A stretch of DNA of 12,388 bases, from NCBI GenBank assembly GCA_050945075.1, contig JBMNSG010000061.1, forward strand, positions 1-12,388. Direction: 5' to 3'. Positions 1 through 7,414 of this stretch are shown here, in pieces. Position numbers and translations under genes: made by a program. Positions within the stretch are counted from its first letter, which is position 1. The number at the start of each line of letters is the position of its first letter. The notes under the pieces were generated by a model. The model had not been told where the DNA came from and did no database searches. It was given only the letters and a program-made list of their open reading frames with translations. Source of the DNA: UBA7485 sp050945075. Lineage in GTDB: Bacteria > Bacillota > Clostridia > Eubacteriales > Eubacteriaceae.

Positions 1-1580
1 GACTGACTTTCAAATCCGCCGATATCATGGCTCCAGAAACCGAATCCCGACATCAGCAGCGAGAGACCGCCGCGCAGGCTCTGTTCCATTGATTCGTAAT
101 CGGACCAGCAGTCTCCGCCCCAGTGAACCGGGAATTTCTGTCCGCCGACTGTTGCCGAACGGGCAAACAGGACCGCTTCTCCTTTTCCTCTTTCCTGTTC
201 AATCAGTTCAAAAACCGACTGATTATACAGCTGCGTGTAATAGTTGTGCATTTTGACCGGATCGGATCCGTCGTAATAAACGCAGTCCGTCGGGATTCGT
301 TCACCAAAATCTGTTTTGAAACAATCAACGCCCATGTCCATGAGCCGTTTGAGCTTGCTCTGGTACCAGGCTCTGGCATCCGGATTGGTAAAGTCGACGA
401 TCGCCATGCCCGGCTGCCACATATCCCACTGCCAGACAGAACCGGCTTTGTTTTTCAGGAAATATCCGTTTTCCATTCCTTCCCGGAATAACGGTGAAGC
501 CTGGGCAATATACGGATTAATCCAGACGCAGATCTTGATGCCCTTATCTTTGATTCGCTGGAGCATACCTGCGGGATCCGGGAATACATCGCTGTCCCAT
601 TCAAAATCACACCACTGGAAACCCTTCATCCAGTAACTGTCAAAATGAAATACGGAAAGCGGAATACCGCGTTCCTGCATGCCGTCGATAAAGGACATGA
701 CTGTCTTTTCATCATAATTGGTGGTGAATGATGTTGAGAGCCAGAGCCCGAATGTCCATGGCGCCGGTACTGCCGGTTTTCCGGTCAGATCAGTGTAGCT
801 TCCGAGAACGTCTTTAAGACTGTCCCCGCCGATGAAAATATAGTCGAGCTTTTCTCCCGGAACCGAAAAGGCAATCTTGTTGACATTTTCTGTTCCGATT
901 TCAAAGGAAACTTTTTCTGTCTGATTGACGAAAATACCGTAATCTTTACTGGAAAGGTAAAATGGAATATTCTTATATGCCTGTTCAGTGGACGTCCCGC
1001 CGTCATTCTGCCAGATATCGACCGTCTGACCATTCTTCACGAACGGCGTAAAGCGTTCGCCCAGCCCGTAAAACAGCTCGCCCACAGAAATTGTAAACTG
1101 CTGTCTCATATAACTGTCATCATCATTACAGGAAGAATAGGCATCCCCTTTCCAGTCGGTCTTCAGATAAGCCAGATCGCGGGAACCGCTGGTGCATTTG
1201 AGCTCGTTGTCCCAGTAATAGGACATCTGCCAGTTTTCCTTATCAATGATCAACGAGGCACTGCCGCTGCGGACAATCAGCATTTCTTTATTGTCGCGGA
1301 CTTCCATCTTGTTGTCCTGGTCGACTGCCAGTTCAAAAGCCGGTTCGTTCAGTGCTGTTCCCAGATAATGAGCCGTTCTGACCCGGATCATATTTTTTCG
1401 GGGCGCCGTAATTTCAAGAGTCAGGTTTACGCCGCCCAGTGTATCGCCGCGATGCTGTATCTTATGAGTCGGAGCCGTAATTGTAACTCTGCTGTCGTTA
1501 ATGTCCGTATAAAAAGCTTCCGCCGGCGAGAAGCCTGCGCAGTTTTCTTTGTAAAGCCAGCATCCGTTTCCAAATTTCAA
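1..1580 (-). CDS. yicI: GH31 alpha-xylosidase, YicI type (partial, C-terminus outside window)
   Basis: Retaining glycoside hydrolase that removes alpha-linked xylose from non-reducing ends, for example of isoprimeverose or xyloglucan oligosaccharides. With no signal peptide it should act in the cytoplasm. 526 residues are visible; E. coli YicI has about 772, so roughly the last third is missing. The N-terminal beta-sandwich runs to about residue 240 and includes GLGERF at 172-177; the catalytic barrel follows. The block CFKTDFGERIP holds the likely nucleophile D424 (YicI D416). VHWGGDCW holds the likely acid/base D490 (YicI D482). Both sit at a constant offset of 8, which supports the alignment and the start. 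The start is TTG at 1580-1578: GGAGG lies 8 bp upstream, no in-frame ATG exists before an upstream stop, and the N-terminus (KFGNGCWL) resembles that of YicI. It is divergent from the kinase gene and shares its operator. Alpha-glucosidase activity is the main alternative. Confidence 0.93.
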   Translation of the reverse strand, partial: MKFGNGCWLYKENCAGFSPAEAFYTDINDSRVTITAPTHKIQHRGDTLGGVNLTLEITAPRKNMIRVRTAHYLGTALNEPAFELAVDQDNKMEVRDNKEMLIVRSGSASLIIDKENWQMSYYWDNELKCTSGSRDLAYLKTDWKGDAYSSCNDDDSYMRQQFTISVGELFYGLGERFTPFVKNGQTVDIWQNDGGTSTEQAYKNIPFYLSSKDYGIFVNQTEKVSFEIGTENVNKIAFSVPGEKLDYIFIGGDSLKDVLGSYTDLTGKPAVPAPWTFGLWLSTSFTTNYDEKTVMSFIDGMQERGIPLSVFHFDSYWMKGFQWCDFEWDSDVFPDPAGMLQRIKDKGIKICVWINPYIAQASPLFREGMENGYFLKNKAGSVWQWDMWQPGMAIVDFTNPDARAWYQSKLKRLMDMGVDCFKTDFGERIPTDCVYYDGSDPVKMHNYYTQLYNQSVFELIEQERGKGEAVLFARSATVGGQKFPVHWGGDCWSDYESMEQSLRGGLSLLMSGFGFWSHDIGGFESQ

Positions 1581-1619
1581 TTTTTTATCCTCCGCCTGAT
1601 ATATTTCTTATTTGCTGTC

Positions 1620-1625
1620 AGTTTA
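1620..1625 (-). promoter_or_regulatory. putative -10 of the GH31 promoter
   Basis: On the minus strand this reads TAAACT, 40 bp upstream of the TTG start. It lies exactly 27 bp from the end of the AATAATTCGACT box, the same spacing seen at the transporter operon and kinase promoters. No good -35 hexamer is present at the right distance, as is common for promoters that need an activator. The hexamer was picked by eye, so the exact position is uncertain. Confidence 0.45.
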
Positions 1626-1650
1626 CAGCAGTATGAATATTGCGCCTACT

Positions 1651-1682
1651 CCAATAATTCGACTAGTAGTATTGGAATTATT
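1651..1682. promoter_or_regulatory. putative shared operator between GH31 and kinase genes (inverted repeat)
   Basis: AATAATTC at 1653-1660 and GAATTATT at 1675-1682 are perfect inverted arms. A second overlapping pair, CCAATA (1651-1656) and TATTGG (1670-1675), is also inverted. The left arm extends to AATAATTCGACT (1653-1664), repeated exactly at 11274-11285 upstream of the transporter operon. Each arm points at a -10-like hexamer 27 bp away: 1620-1625 on the minus strand for GH31 and 1710-1715 on the plus strand for the kinase. The natural candidate binder is the AraC-type response regulator encoded at 3648-5201; that assignment is an inference. Confidence 0.62.
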
Positions 1683-1709
1683 AGTGTATTTTTTTAGTAG
1701 GATGTGGAA

Positions 1710-1715
1710 TAAAAT
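1710..1715 (+). promoter_or_regulatory. putative -10 of the kinase/regulator promoter
   Basis: TAAAAT, 29 bp upstream of the kinase ATG, begins exactly 27 bp after the right operator arm GAATTATT (1675-1682). The upstream -35 region is only a T-rich stretch, which suggests activator dependence and hence autoregulation of the two-component system. The region is AT-rich, so a chance match is possible. Confidence 0.42.
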
Positions 1716-1744
1716 AGCATTAATAAAAAAATGAGAGTATCCGG

Positions 1745-3667
1745 ATGAAAAACACACTGCTCAGGCGCTTTGCCTGGCCCAATATCAAACATCAGATTTT
1801 CTATATCTTCCTGCTCTGTATTCTGATTCCGCTCGTGATCTTCGGGATTTTCGCCATCCAGCACGCGCGCAGTGAAATGGAGGATTATTACTATTCTCTG
1901 GCAGAATCAGACTGTATCAGGGTGACTTCGATTGTTTTCGATACGACGACCACGGCCTTCACGACCAGCAATGCCATTGTGGGAAGCACCGCTTCCATGA
2001 GTATGTTCGGAAGCAGTGAACCGGCTGATACCGGGGCCGGTTCACAATATGATTATGTGAATACAGCGCTGGAAACACTGCAGGGACAGAGTGCTGCCAT
2101 TTCCAAAATCACGGTCTACACCAATAACCCGAATATTCCGTCCAGTACCATGATCAGCTCCGAAACCGGCGGTTTTGCGAGTGATGTCTGGTATCAGAAA
2201 ATCATCCCCGGGCAGTGGCGGGCCTGGATCTGTATGGAACGTACAGACGCACTGGGCCGGAATTATTCAGAACTGACGCTGGTCATGCGAATCGGCTCGA
2301 CTGATCCGCAGTATCAGTCCTATCTGGTTCTCGGAATAGACAATAACTATTTGAGGAACATGATCGGCAACGACAGCTTTACCACCCTCATTGCTGTACA
2401 GGGAAATCCGATCTTTTATGCTTCCGATCCCATCCTGCTGGATAAGAGTTTTCCGGCTCCGGCTGCTGCAGATGGCGATCACCGGTACCGGGGACCGATT
2501 GACATAAACGGCACCGAAGAGCTCGGATATTTTCAGACCTTCAAGCCCTATATGACGGACGATACCTTCCTCATTGAGATCACAGATCCCCGGGCATTTC
2601 CAAATATCGGCAATATTACCTGGATTTACCTGATGATTCTGGCTGTAACGACCATTGTTCCGGGAATTATAGTCTTTCTGTATTCGAACTTTTTCAGCCG
2701 CCGTCTGACCACGCTCAAGAAAGCCATGCACCAGGCGAGAATGGGCAGCTATGACATTGTTGACCACTTTGACGGCAATGATGAACTGAGTGAAACTTTC
2801 CAGGATCTGAAATATACTGTAGAGGAAATCAGGCAGAAGGATGCCCGTTACTACGAAGCCCGGATTGCCAGGCAGCAATTGGAAAACAAGCAGCAGCAGA
2901 CAGAATACAAGCTGCTGGCCAGCCAGATCAATCCGCACTTTCTGTATAATACGCTTGAGACCATCAGAATGCAGGCACTGGCAGCAGGAAACCGCGAGGT
3001 TGCTTCCTCGATCAAGCTGCTGGGCAAATCGATGCATTATATTCTGGAAAACACCAGCACCACTTTTACGACACTGGCACGGGAGCTGGATTATATCCAG
3101 AATTATCTGTCCATTCAGCATCTGCGCTTCGGCTCGCGGGTCAATTTCATCATTAACATTGAAAAGGGCATCGATCCGGAGAATTACTGGATACTGCCGC
3201 TGCTGCTGCAGCCGGCTATTGAAAATGCAATTGTTCACGGTCTGGAGAATATCGATTCCACCGGCGTCGTTACTGTCGACATCCGGCGCGAAGAAAGTTT
3301 TCTGATGATCCGGATCGAAGACAATGGATGCGGAATGAGTGCAGAAAGGCTTGAATATGTGCAGGAACAGATTTTAAATGATGCACTTTCCGGAGGAGGC
3401 AGCATCGGACTGAAAAATATACGCCAGCGCATCAAACTCTGTTATGGAGAACAGGCAGATCTGACCATTGACTCAGTTGTAACGGAAGGCACCACTGTCA
3501 TTATTAAACTCCCGCTTGAAAAAACTGTGACCCGGTCTCCCGCGGAAACCGATGAGGACACAGTCCTGTTCAACGGGAAACCCCAAAACGGAAACGATGC
3601 TGGTGCCGGCAGGCTGAATGCCCCGGAAAAAGAAACAGGAGAATTAAATGAACAACACACTGATTAA
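1745..3667 (+). CDS. sensor histidine kinase, YesM/LytS-like
   Basis: Membrane kinase that senses an extracellular signal, probably a sugar or a sugar-loaded binding protein, and phosphorylates the adjacent response regulator. It has 640 residues: transmembrane segment 1 at about 18-41, an extracellular sensing region at about 42-290, transmembrane segment 2 at about 291-316, a HAMP linker, then the His_kinase module. The phospho-acceptor is H398 in QINPHFLYNTLE. The ATPase domain shows the N box at N494 (PAIENAIVHG), DNGCGM with D526, and the glycine loop GGGSIGL at about 550-556. The domain ends near residue 592 and is followed by an unusual 48-residue polar tail. ATG 1745 is the only good start because an in-frame stop lies at 1721-1723. 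Its ribosome site is weak. The 3' end overlaps the regulator gene by 20 bp, indicating translational coupling. The specific ligand cannot be read from the sequence. Confidence 0.95.
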   Translation: MKNTLLRRFAWPNIKHQIFYIFLLCILIPLVIFGIFAIQHARSEMEDYYYSLAESDCIRVTSIVFDTTTTAFTTSNAIVGSTASMSMFGSSEPADTGAGSQYDYVNTALETLQGQSAAISKITVYTNNPNIPSSTMISSETGGFASDVWYQKIIPGQWRAWICMERTDALGRNYSELTLVMRIGSTDPQYQSYLVLGIDNNYLRNMIGNDSFTTLIAVQGNPIFYASDPILLDKSFPAPAAADGDHRYRGPIDINGTEELGYFQTFKPYMTDDTFLIEITDPRAFPNIGNITWIYLMILAVTTIVPGIIVFLYSNFFSRRLTTLKKAMHQARMGSYDIVDHFDGNDELSETFQDLKYTVEEIRQKDARYYEARIARQQLENKQQQTEYKLLASQINPHFLYNTLETIRMQALAAGNREVASSIKLLGKSMHYILENTSTTFTTLARELDYIQNYLSIQHLRFGSRVNFIINIEKGIDPENYWILPLLLQPAIENAIVHGLENIDSTGVVTVDIRREESFLMIRIEDNGCGMSAERLEYVQEQILNDALSGGGSIGLKNIRQRIKLCYGEQADLTIDSVVTEGTTVIIKLPLEKTVTRSPAETDEDTVLFNGKPQNGNDAGAGRLNAPEKETGELNEQHTD

Positions 3668-5201
3668 CGTGCTGATCTGTGATGACGAGCAGATCGTGCG
3701 GCAGGGTCTGAAATATATCATTGACTGGAATGAGCTGGGCTTCCGGATCTGCGATGAAGCCGAAAACGGTGAAGTTGCACTATCCAAAATCGAAAAATAC
3801 CGGCCCGGCATCGTCCTCATGGATATCCGGATGCCAAAGCTGTCCGGTCTTGAGCTCATTGAAATGGTCAGAAACAACGGCTATACCGGTGAATTTATTA
3901 TCCTCAGCGGGTATTCTGATTTTACCTATGCGCAGACCGCCATTAAATTCGGGGTATCCAGTTACCTGACCAAGCCCATCGATGAAGATGAGCTCACGGA
4001 TGCACTGCTGGCCGCTAAAGAACGGATTAACAACCGCAGAAACCGGGAGCTGTCAATCAGGGAATATGTGGACAAGGCCAAGACTCCGGTCCTCGACGAT
4101 CTGTTTACGGGTTCAGGCATGAATCCGACGCTCAATTATCAGGAAATGGGACTGGATTATCCGGTTTACCAGGTTGTCATGTTTTCTGAGTCCAGTGAAA
4201 CATTCAATCATTTTAACTTTGCAGGATTTCTCAAGGTAGCTAACCGCAACAACTCCTGTTTTGAAGAGGTCAGTCACGGGGATAATACCGTAATCCTGTT
4301 AAAAGGCAGCTATGCCCTCGAGCATTTTGAAAACAGCCTGGCGCTCTTCGAAAATGACCCCAGGGGCCTGATCCCGGATGACGTGGTGATGACTTACGGA
4401 CCACCGGTCTATTCGCTTGAAACCATCAGCGATTCATATTCCGCCTGCGGCAAGCTCATGGACAACCGTTTCTTTTTTGATGAAAACCAGAACCTTGTTT
4501 CCTGGCAGGATCTCCCTGACATATTCAGCAGCAAAGTCGTGCTGGACGCTGACCGGACCAGAAATTATGCGGATCTGCTTTGCAATTATATTCAGGTCTG
4601 CAACCGCAGGAAAATCACCGATGTACTCACGCAGATGAAGGCGGACGCCTGCCGCAGCGGCCAGAGCGCCACCCACATCAAATACTTCTGTACCGATGTC
4701 TTCCTTCAGATTATGCAGAATCTGAAGCATGCCTATAAAAGCAAACCGCTGATCCTCCCGGGTAATGCGGATGTGATTCGCGAAATTGAAAGCCGACAGT
4801 TTCTTTATCAGGTTCTGCTGTATTACACGGAAAATTTTGAAAAGATTATTTTTGCTCTCGGCAATCAGTCCGGAGAAAGTCTTTTCGACGATATTCTGGA
4901 CTATATCTCCCGCAATTACGGACAGGCGCTCAAGCTTGAAAACATCGCTCCGTTATTCGGTTATAACAGCTCTTACCTGGGCAAGCTCTTTAAACAGAAG
5001 ACTGGAGAAAACTTCAATAATTATCTGGATAAGCTCAGAATAAGCGAAGCTACCAGTCTTCTTAAAGAAACCGATATGCGCGTCTACGAAATCGCCTCCA
5101 AGGTGGGCTACCGCAATGTGGATTATTTCCATCAGAAATTCAAGAAACAGACCGGTGAAAGTCCGGCGGAATACCGCAGAACCCATCCGTCCGTATCCTG
5201 A
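3648..5201 (+). CDS. AraC-family response regulator, YesN-like
   Basis: Cytoplasmic transcription factor, partner of the upstream kinase. It has 517 residues. The receiver domain (about 5-125) carries the acidic pair D12/D13, the phosphorylation site D59 (VLMDIRMP), S87 and K109 (YLTKP). A long middle region of about 285 residues has no motif I recognise, as is usual for YesN proteins. The C-terminus (about 413-511) is an AraC DNA-binding domain with two helix-turn-helix units: about 427-450 (LENIAPLFGYNSSYLGKLFK) and about 476-500 (MRVYEIASKVGYRNVDYFHQ). AGGAG 6 bp before ATG 3648, inside the end of the kinase gene, supports this start. By position it probably controls the divergent GH31 gene, its own operon and the transporter operon through the AATAATTCGACT box; that is inference. 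Confidence 0.96.
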   Translation: MNNTLINVLICDDEQIVRQGLKYIIDWNELGFRICDEAENGEVALSKIEKYRPGIVLMDIRMPKLSGLELIEMVRNNGYTGEFIILSGYSDFTYAQTAIKFGVSSYLTKPIDEDELTDALLAAKERINNRRNRELSIREYVDKAKTPVLDDLFTGSGMNPTLNYQEMGLDYPVYQVVMFSESSETFNHFNFAGFLKVANRNNSCFEEVSHGDNTVILLKGSYALEHFENSLALFENDPRGLIPDDVVMTYGPPVYSLETISDSYSACGKLMDNRFFFDENQNLVSWQDLPDIFSSKVVLDADRTRNYADLLCNYIQVCNRRKITDVLTQMKADACRSGQSATHIKYFCTDVFLQIMQNLKHAYKSKPLILPGNADVIREIESRQFLYQVLLYYTENFEKIIFALGNQSGESLFDDILDYISRNYGQALKLENIAPLFGYNSSYLGKLFKQKTGENFNNYLDKLRISEATSLLKETDMRVYEIASKVGYRNVDYFHQKFKKQTGESPAEYRRTHPSVS

Positions 5202-5234
5202 TCGTATACAGCAAAGCAGACAGCAGTATATAAC

Positions 5235-5288
5235 AAAACGCCTGCCGTATCCGGAGGAAATATCCTCCGGCATGCGACAGGCGTTTTT
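5235..5288. terminator. bidirectional intrinsic terminator
   Basis: Outer arms AAAACGCCTG (5235-5244) and CAGGCGTTTT (5278-5287) enclose a perfect inner stem, CCGGAGGA (5251-5258) with TCCTCCGG (5263-5270), around a 4-nt loop. A T-run follows on the plus strand and the A-run gives a T-run on the minus strand. It lies 33 bp past the regulator stop and just past the stop of the convergent beta-galactosidase gene, so it can end both transcripts. Confidence 0.92.
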
Positions 5289-5298
5289 CTGTACTGAC

Positions 5299-7338
5299 TC
5301 AGACTTTTTCAGATTCTCCGACCTTCAGGACCGCGACATCCGCAGCTTCCAGGTCGATCTCATCCCCTTTCCGGTAAGATGTACCGGTCAGAAGATCACA
5401 GCAGCTCCAGGGCAGGATTGTCTTTCTGAAATGACCGCTGTGGTTAAGCAGGAAGACAAATTTTCCGTTTTCACCGATTCTGCAGGCCGCTTCCACACCT
5501 TCAGGTGTCGTCATGACCGGGCTGATACCGGATTCCCTGCACAGATCTGTCAAAAATCCTCTGTAGAACTGCCTGGACGAAGAAGTCGCCAGATAATAAG
5601 CTTTCCCTTTTCCATATTCATTTACAGTCACAACCGGCATTCCCTGATAGAAATCCTCCAGATAGCCGCTTTCGTCAACCTGTTCTGCCTTTTCCAGATG
5701 GATCAGATCACACAGAATCCTGGCCGGAAATACCTGGCCGCCATACTGGAAATGATTGTTGTCACCGTGAGGGAGTGCATCTGATTCCTCCACCCAGATT
5801 CCAAACAGATCCCTGAGTTTGCCGGGGTATCCGCCCAGCGTAATCAGATCGTTTTCCTGTGCCAGACCGCTGAAGAAGGTTGTCACAGCTGTACCGCCGT
5901 TTGCAACGAACTTTCGCAGATTTTCATCTTCATTTCCCTTGACCATATAATAGACCGGTGCAATCACCAGTTTATACGGGCTCAGATCGTCTTCGGGTCC
6001 CACGATATCCACGTCGACGTTCATCTCACGCAGGATTTCATAAAACCTGGAGAATTCCTTCAGATAGTCCAGATCCGCGCTCGGACCGGCCGAATACGTC
6101 ACTGCCCACCAGTTATCCCAGTCAAAAATCAAAGCGGTCTGAGCGGGTGTTTCGGCCCCCAGCGTCGGTGCTCCAAACTTCACGAGCTCGTTTCCGAGCG
6201 TCTCGATTTCCCGGAAAACACGGGTGTTTTCACTCCCGGCGTGGTCAATAACAGCACCATGCAGCTTTTCGCAGGCGCCGCTGCTGCGGCGCAGCTGGAA
6301 AAACAAAACAGTATCTGCTCCGTGAGCCACCGCCTGCCAGCTCCACAGCCTCATTACCCCGGGGCGTTTCAACGCATTATAGGACAGCCAGTTGGTTACA
6401 CTGGGCGTCTGTTCCATCAATGCGAAAGGCTTGCCGCCCCCGATTCCGCGCATCAGGTCATGGCTCATGGCAATACGGGCAAAGGAATCCTGATTTGAGG
6501 GATAGTTGTCCCAGGAGACAAAATCCATTTCACGGGCCCATTTTTTATAATCCAGCGGTTTATAAAAGCCCATCAGATTAGTTGTCACCGGAATATCCGG
6601 TGTTTCTGCTTTCACAGCATCGCGTTCCAGACAGTAGCATTCCAGGATCCGGTCAGACATGAACCGGCGGTAATCAAGAGAAATCCCCTGGAACATGGTC
6701 TGATCGACATCAATGTGTTCGCTGCGGGTATCCGGCGCTACAATCTCGTCCCAGCTGTAAAACGTATGTCCCCAGAATGAGGTGTTCCAGGCTGCGTTGA
6801 GCGCTTCCAGTGTCCCGTATTTATTCTTGAGCCATTCACGGAAAGAAGCTTCACAGTTTTCGCAGTAGCATTCTCCCCCGAATTCATTGCCGATATGCCA
6901 GGCGATAATATGGGGGTTGCTGCCGTAGCGCTGTGCCAGCTTGCGTGCCAGCTGCGCCGCATATTTGCGGTAAGTGGGGCTGCTGGGGCAGGCGTTGTGA
7001 CGGCCGCCGAACTTTCTTCTGGTTCCGCCGAATTCCGTGCGCAGTACATCCGGATGACGATGTGCCATCCATGCAGGCATGGCACCCGTTGAAGTAGCCA
7101 GAATAATGTTCAGATTGTTGTCCGAAGCCAGTTTGATAATCTTGTCTAGTTTCGTAAAATTCCACGTTTCTTCATTTGGCTGCAGTGTGGCCCATGAAAA
7201 AACATTGAGTGTGACTGTATCAATGCCGGCCAGCCGGAACAGGCGCATATCCTGTTTCCAGACCGCTTCCGGCCACTGTTCGGGATTATAATCCCCGCCG
7301 TAAAGAATTTTTGATGTTTGTTCCAGATGATTGAACAT
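5299..7338 (-). CDS. GH42 beta-galactosidase
   Basis: Retaining glycoside hydrolase that releases terminal beta-galactose from imported oligosaccharides. It has 679 residues, normal for GH42, and no signal peptide, so it is cytoplasmic. The N-terminal YGGDYNPEQW is the family signature. The acid/base is E152 in WHIGNEFGGE and the nucleophile is E309 in FALMEQTPS. Four cysteines, C117, C157, C159 and C162 (ECYCENC), match the structural zinc site known in many GH42 enzymes. The barrel ends near residue 385, followed by a trimerisation domain and a small C-terminal beta domain. I chose ATG 7338 because AGGAGG sits 4 bp upstream and the protein then starts just before the signature. A frame extending to 7398 would translate through the terminator hairpin. 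It is last in the transporter operon and separated from the binding-protein gene by that hairpin. Other beta-galactosides, such as galactans, are possible substrates. Confidence 0.95.
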   Translation of the reverse strand: MFNHLEQTSKILYGGDYNPEQWPEAVWKQDMRLFRLAGIDTVTLNVFSWATLQPNEETWNFTKLDKIIKLASDNNLNIILATSTGAMPAWMAHRHPDVLRTEFGGTRRKFGGRHNACPSSPTYRKYAAQLARKLAQRYGSNPHIIAWHIGNEFGGECYCENCEASFREWLKNKYGTLEALNAAWNTSFWGHTFYSWDEIVAPDTRSEHIDVDQTMFQGISLDYRRFMSDRILECYCLERDAVKAETPDIPVTTNLMGFYKPLDYKKWAREMDFVSWDNYPSNQDSFARIAMSHDLMRGIGGGKPFALMEQTPSVTNWLSYNALKRPGVMRLWSWQAVAHGADTVLFFQLRRSSGACEKLHGAVIDHAGSENTRVFREIETLGNELVKFGAPTLGAETPAQTALIFDWDNWWAVTYSAGPSADLDYLKEFSRFYEILREMNVDVDIVGPEDDLSPYKLVIAPVYYMVKGNEDENLRKFVANGGTAVTTFFSGLAQENDLITLGGYPGKLRDLFGIWVEESDALPHGDNNHFQYGGQVFPARILCDLIHLEKAEQVDESGYLEDFYQGMPVVTVNEYGKGKAYYLATSSSRQFYRGFLTDLCRESGISPVMTTPEGVEAACRIGENGKFVFLLNHSGHFRKTILPWSCCDLLTGTSYRKGDEIDLEAADVAVLKVGESEKV

Positions 7339-7349
7339 TATTCCTCCTG

Positions 7350-7377
7350 AAAAAAGCCGGCAGTTGAAACTGCCGGC
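7350..7377 (-). terminator. intrinsic terminator/attenuator between binding protein and beta-galactosidase
   Basis: On the minus strand, a perfect 10-bp stem (GCCGGCAGTT at 7356-7365 with AACTGCCGGC at 7368-7377) is followed by six T (7355-7350). It lies 37 bp past the binding-protein stop. The T-run ends one base before the AGGAGG of the beta-galactosidase gene. It can stop most operon transcripts or protect the 3' end of the upstream message, giving more transporter than enzyme. There is no separate promoter obvious in the 11 bases left before the start. Confidence 0.85.
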
Positions 7378-7414
7378 CCGTAAATCTGTTTGAATCAAAC
7401 GGTGCTGTTCAGGA

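Noticed and set aside
123..636. Two overlapping plus-strand frames antisense to GH31
   Set aside because: The minus strand encodes the highly conserved catalytic core of GH31 here; the plus frames lack ribosome sites and recognisable features.
2267..3238. 323-codon open frame on the minus strand inside the kinase gene
   Set aside because: It lies wholly antisense to a clear histidine kinase with intact motifs, has no good ribosome site, and its translation shows no family pattern. It is a by-product of the codon use of the real gene.
5116..5784. 222-codon plus-strand frame running from the regulator end into the GH42 gene
   Set aside because: It crosses the strong terminator at 5235-5288 and is antisense to the C-terminal part of the beta-galactosidase, with no family features.
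7339..7398. Upstream extension of the beta-galactosidase to an ATG at 7398
   Set aside because: The extra 20 codons are made of the terminator hairpin and the ribosome site. AGGAGG before ATG 7338 and the position of the YGGDYNPEQW signature fix the shorter start.
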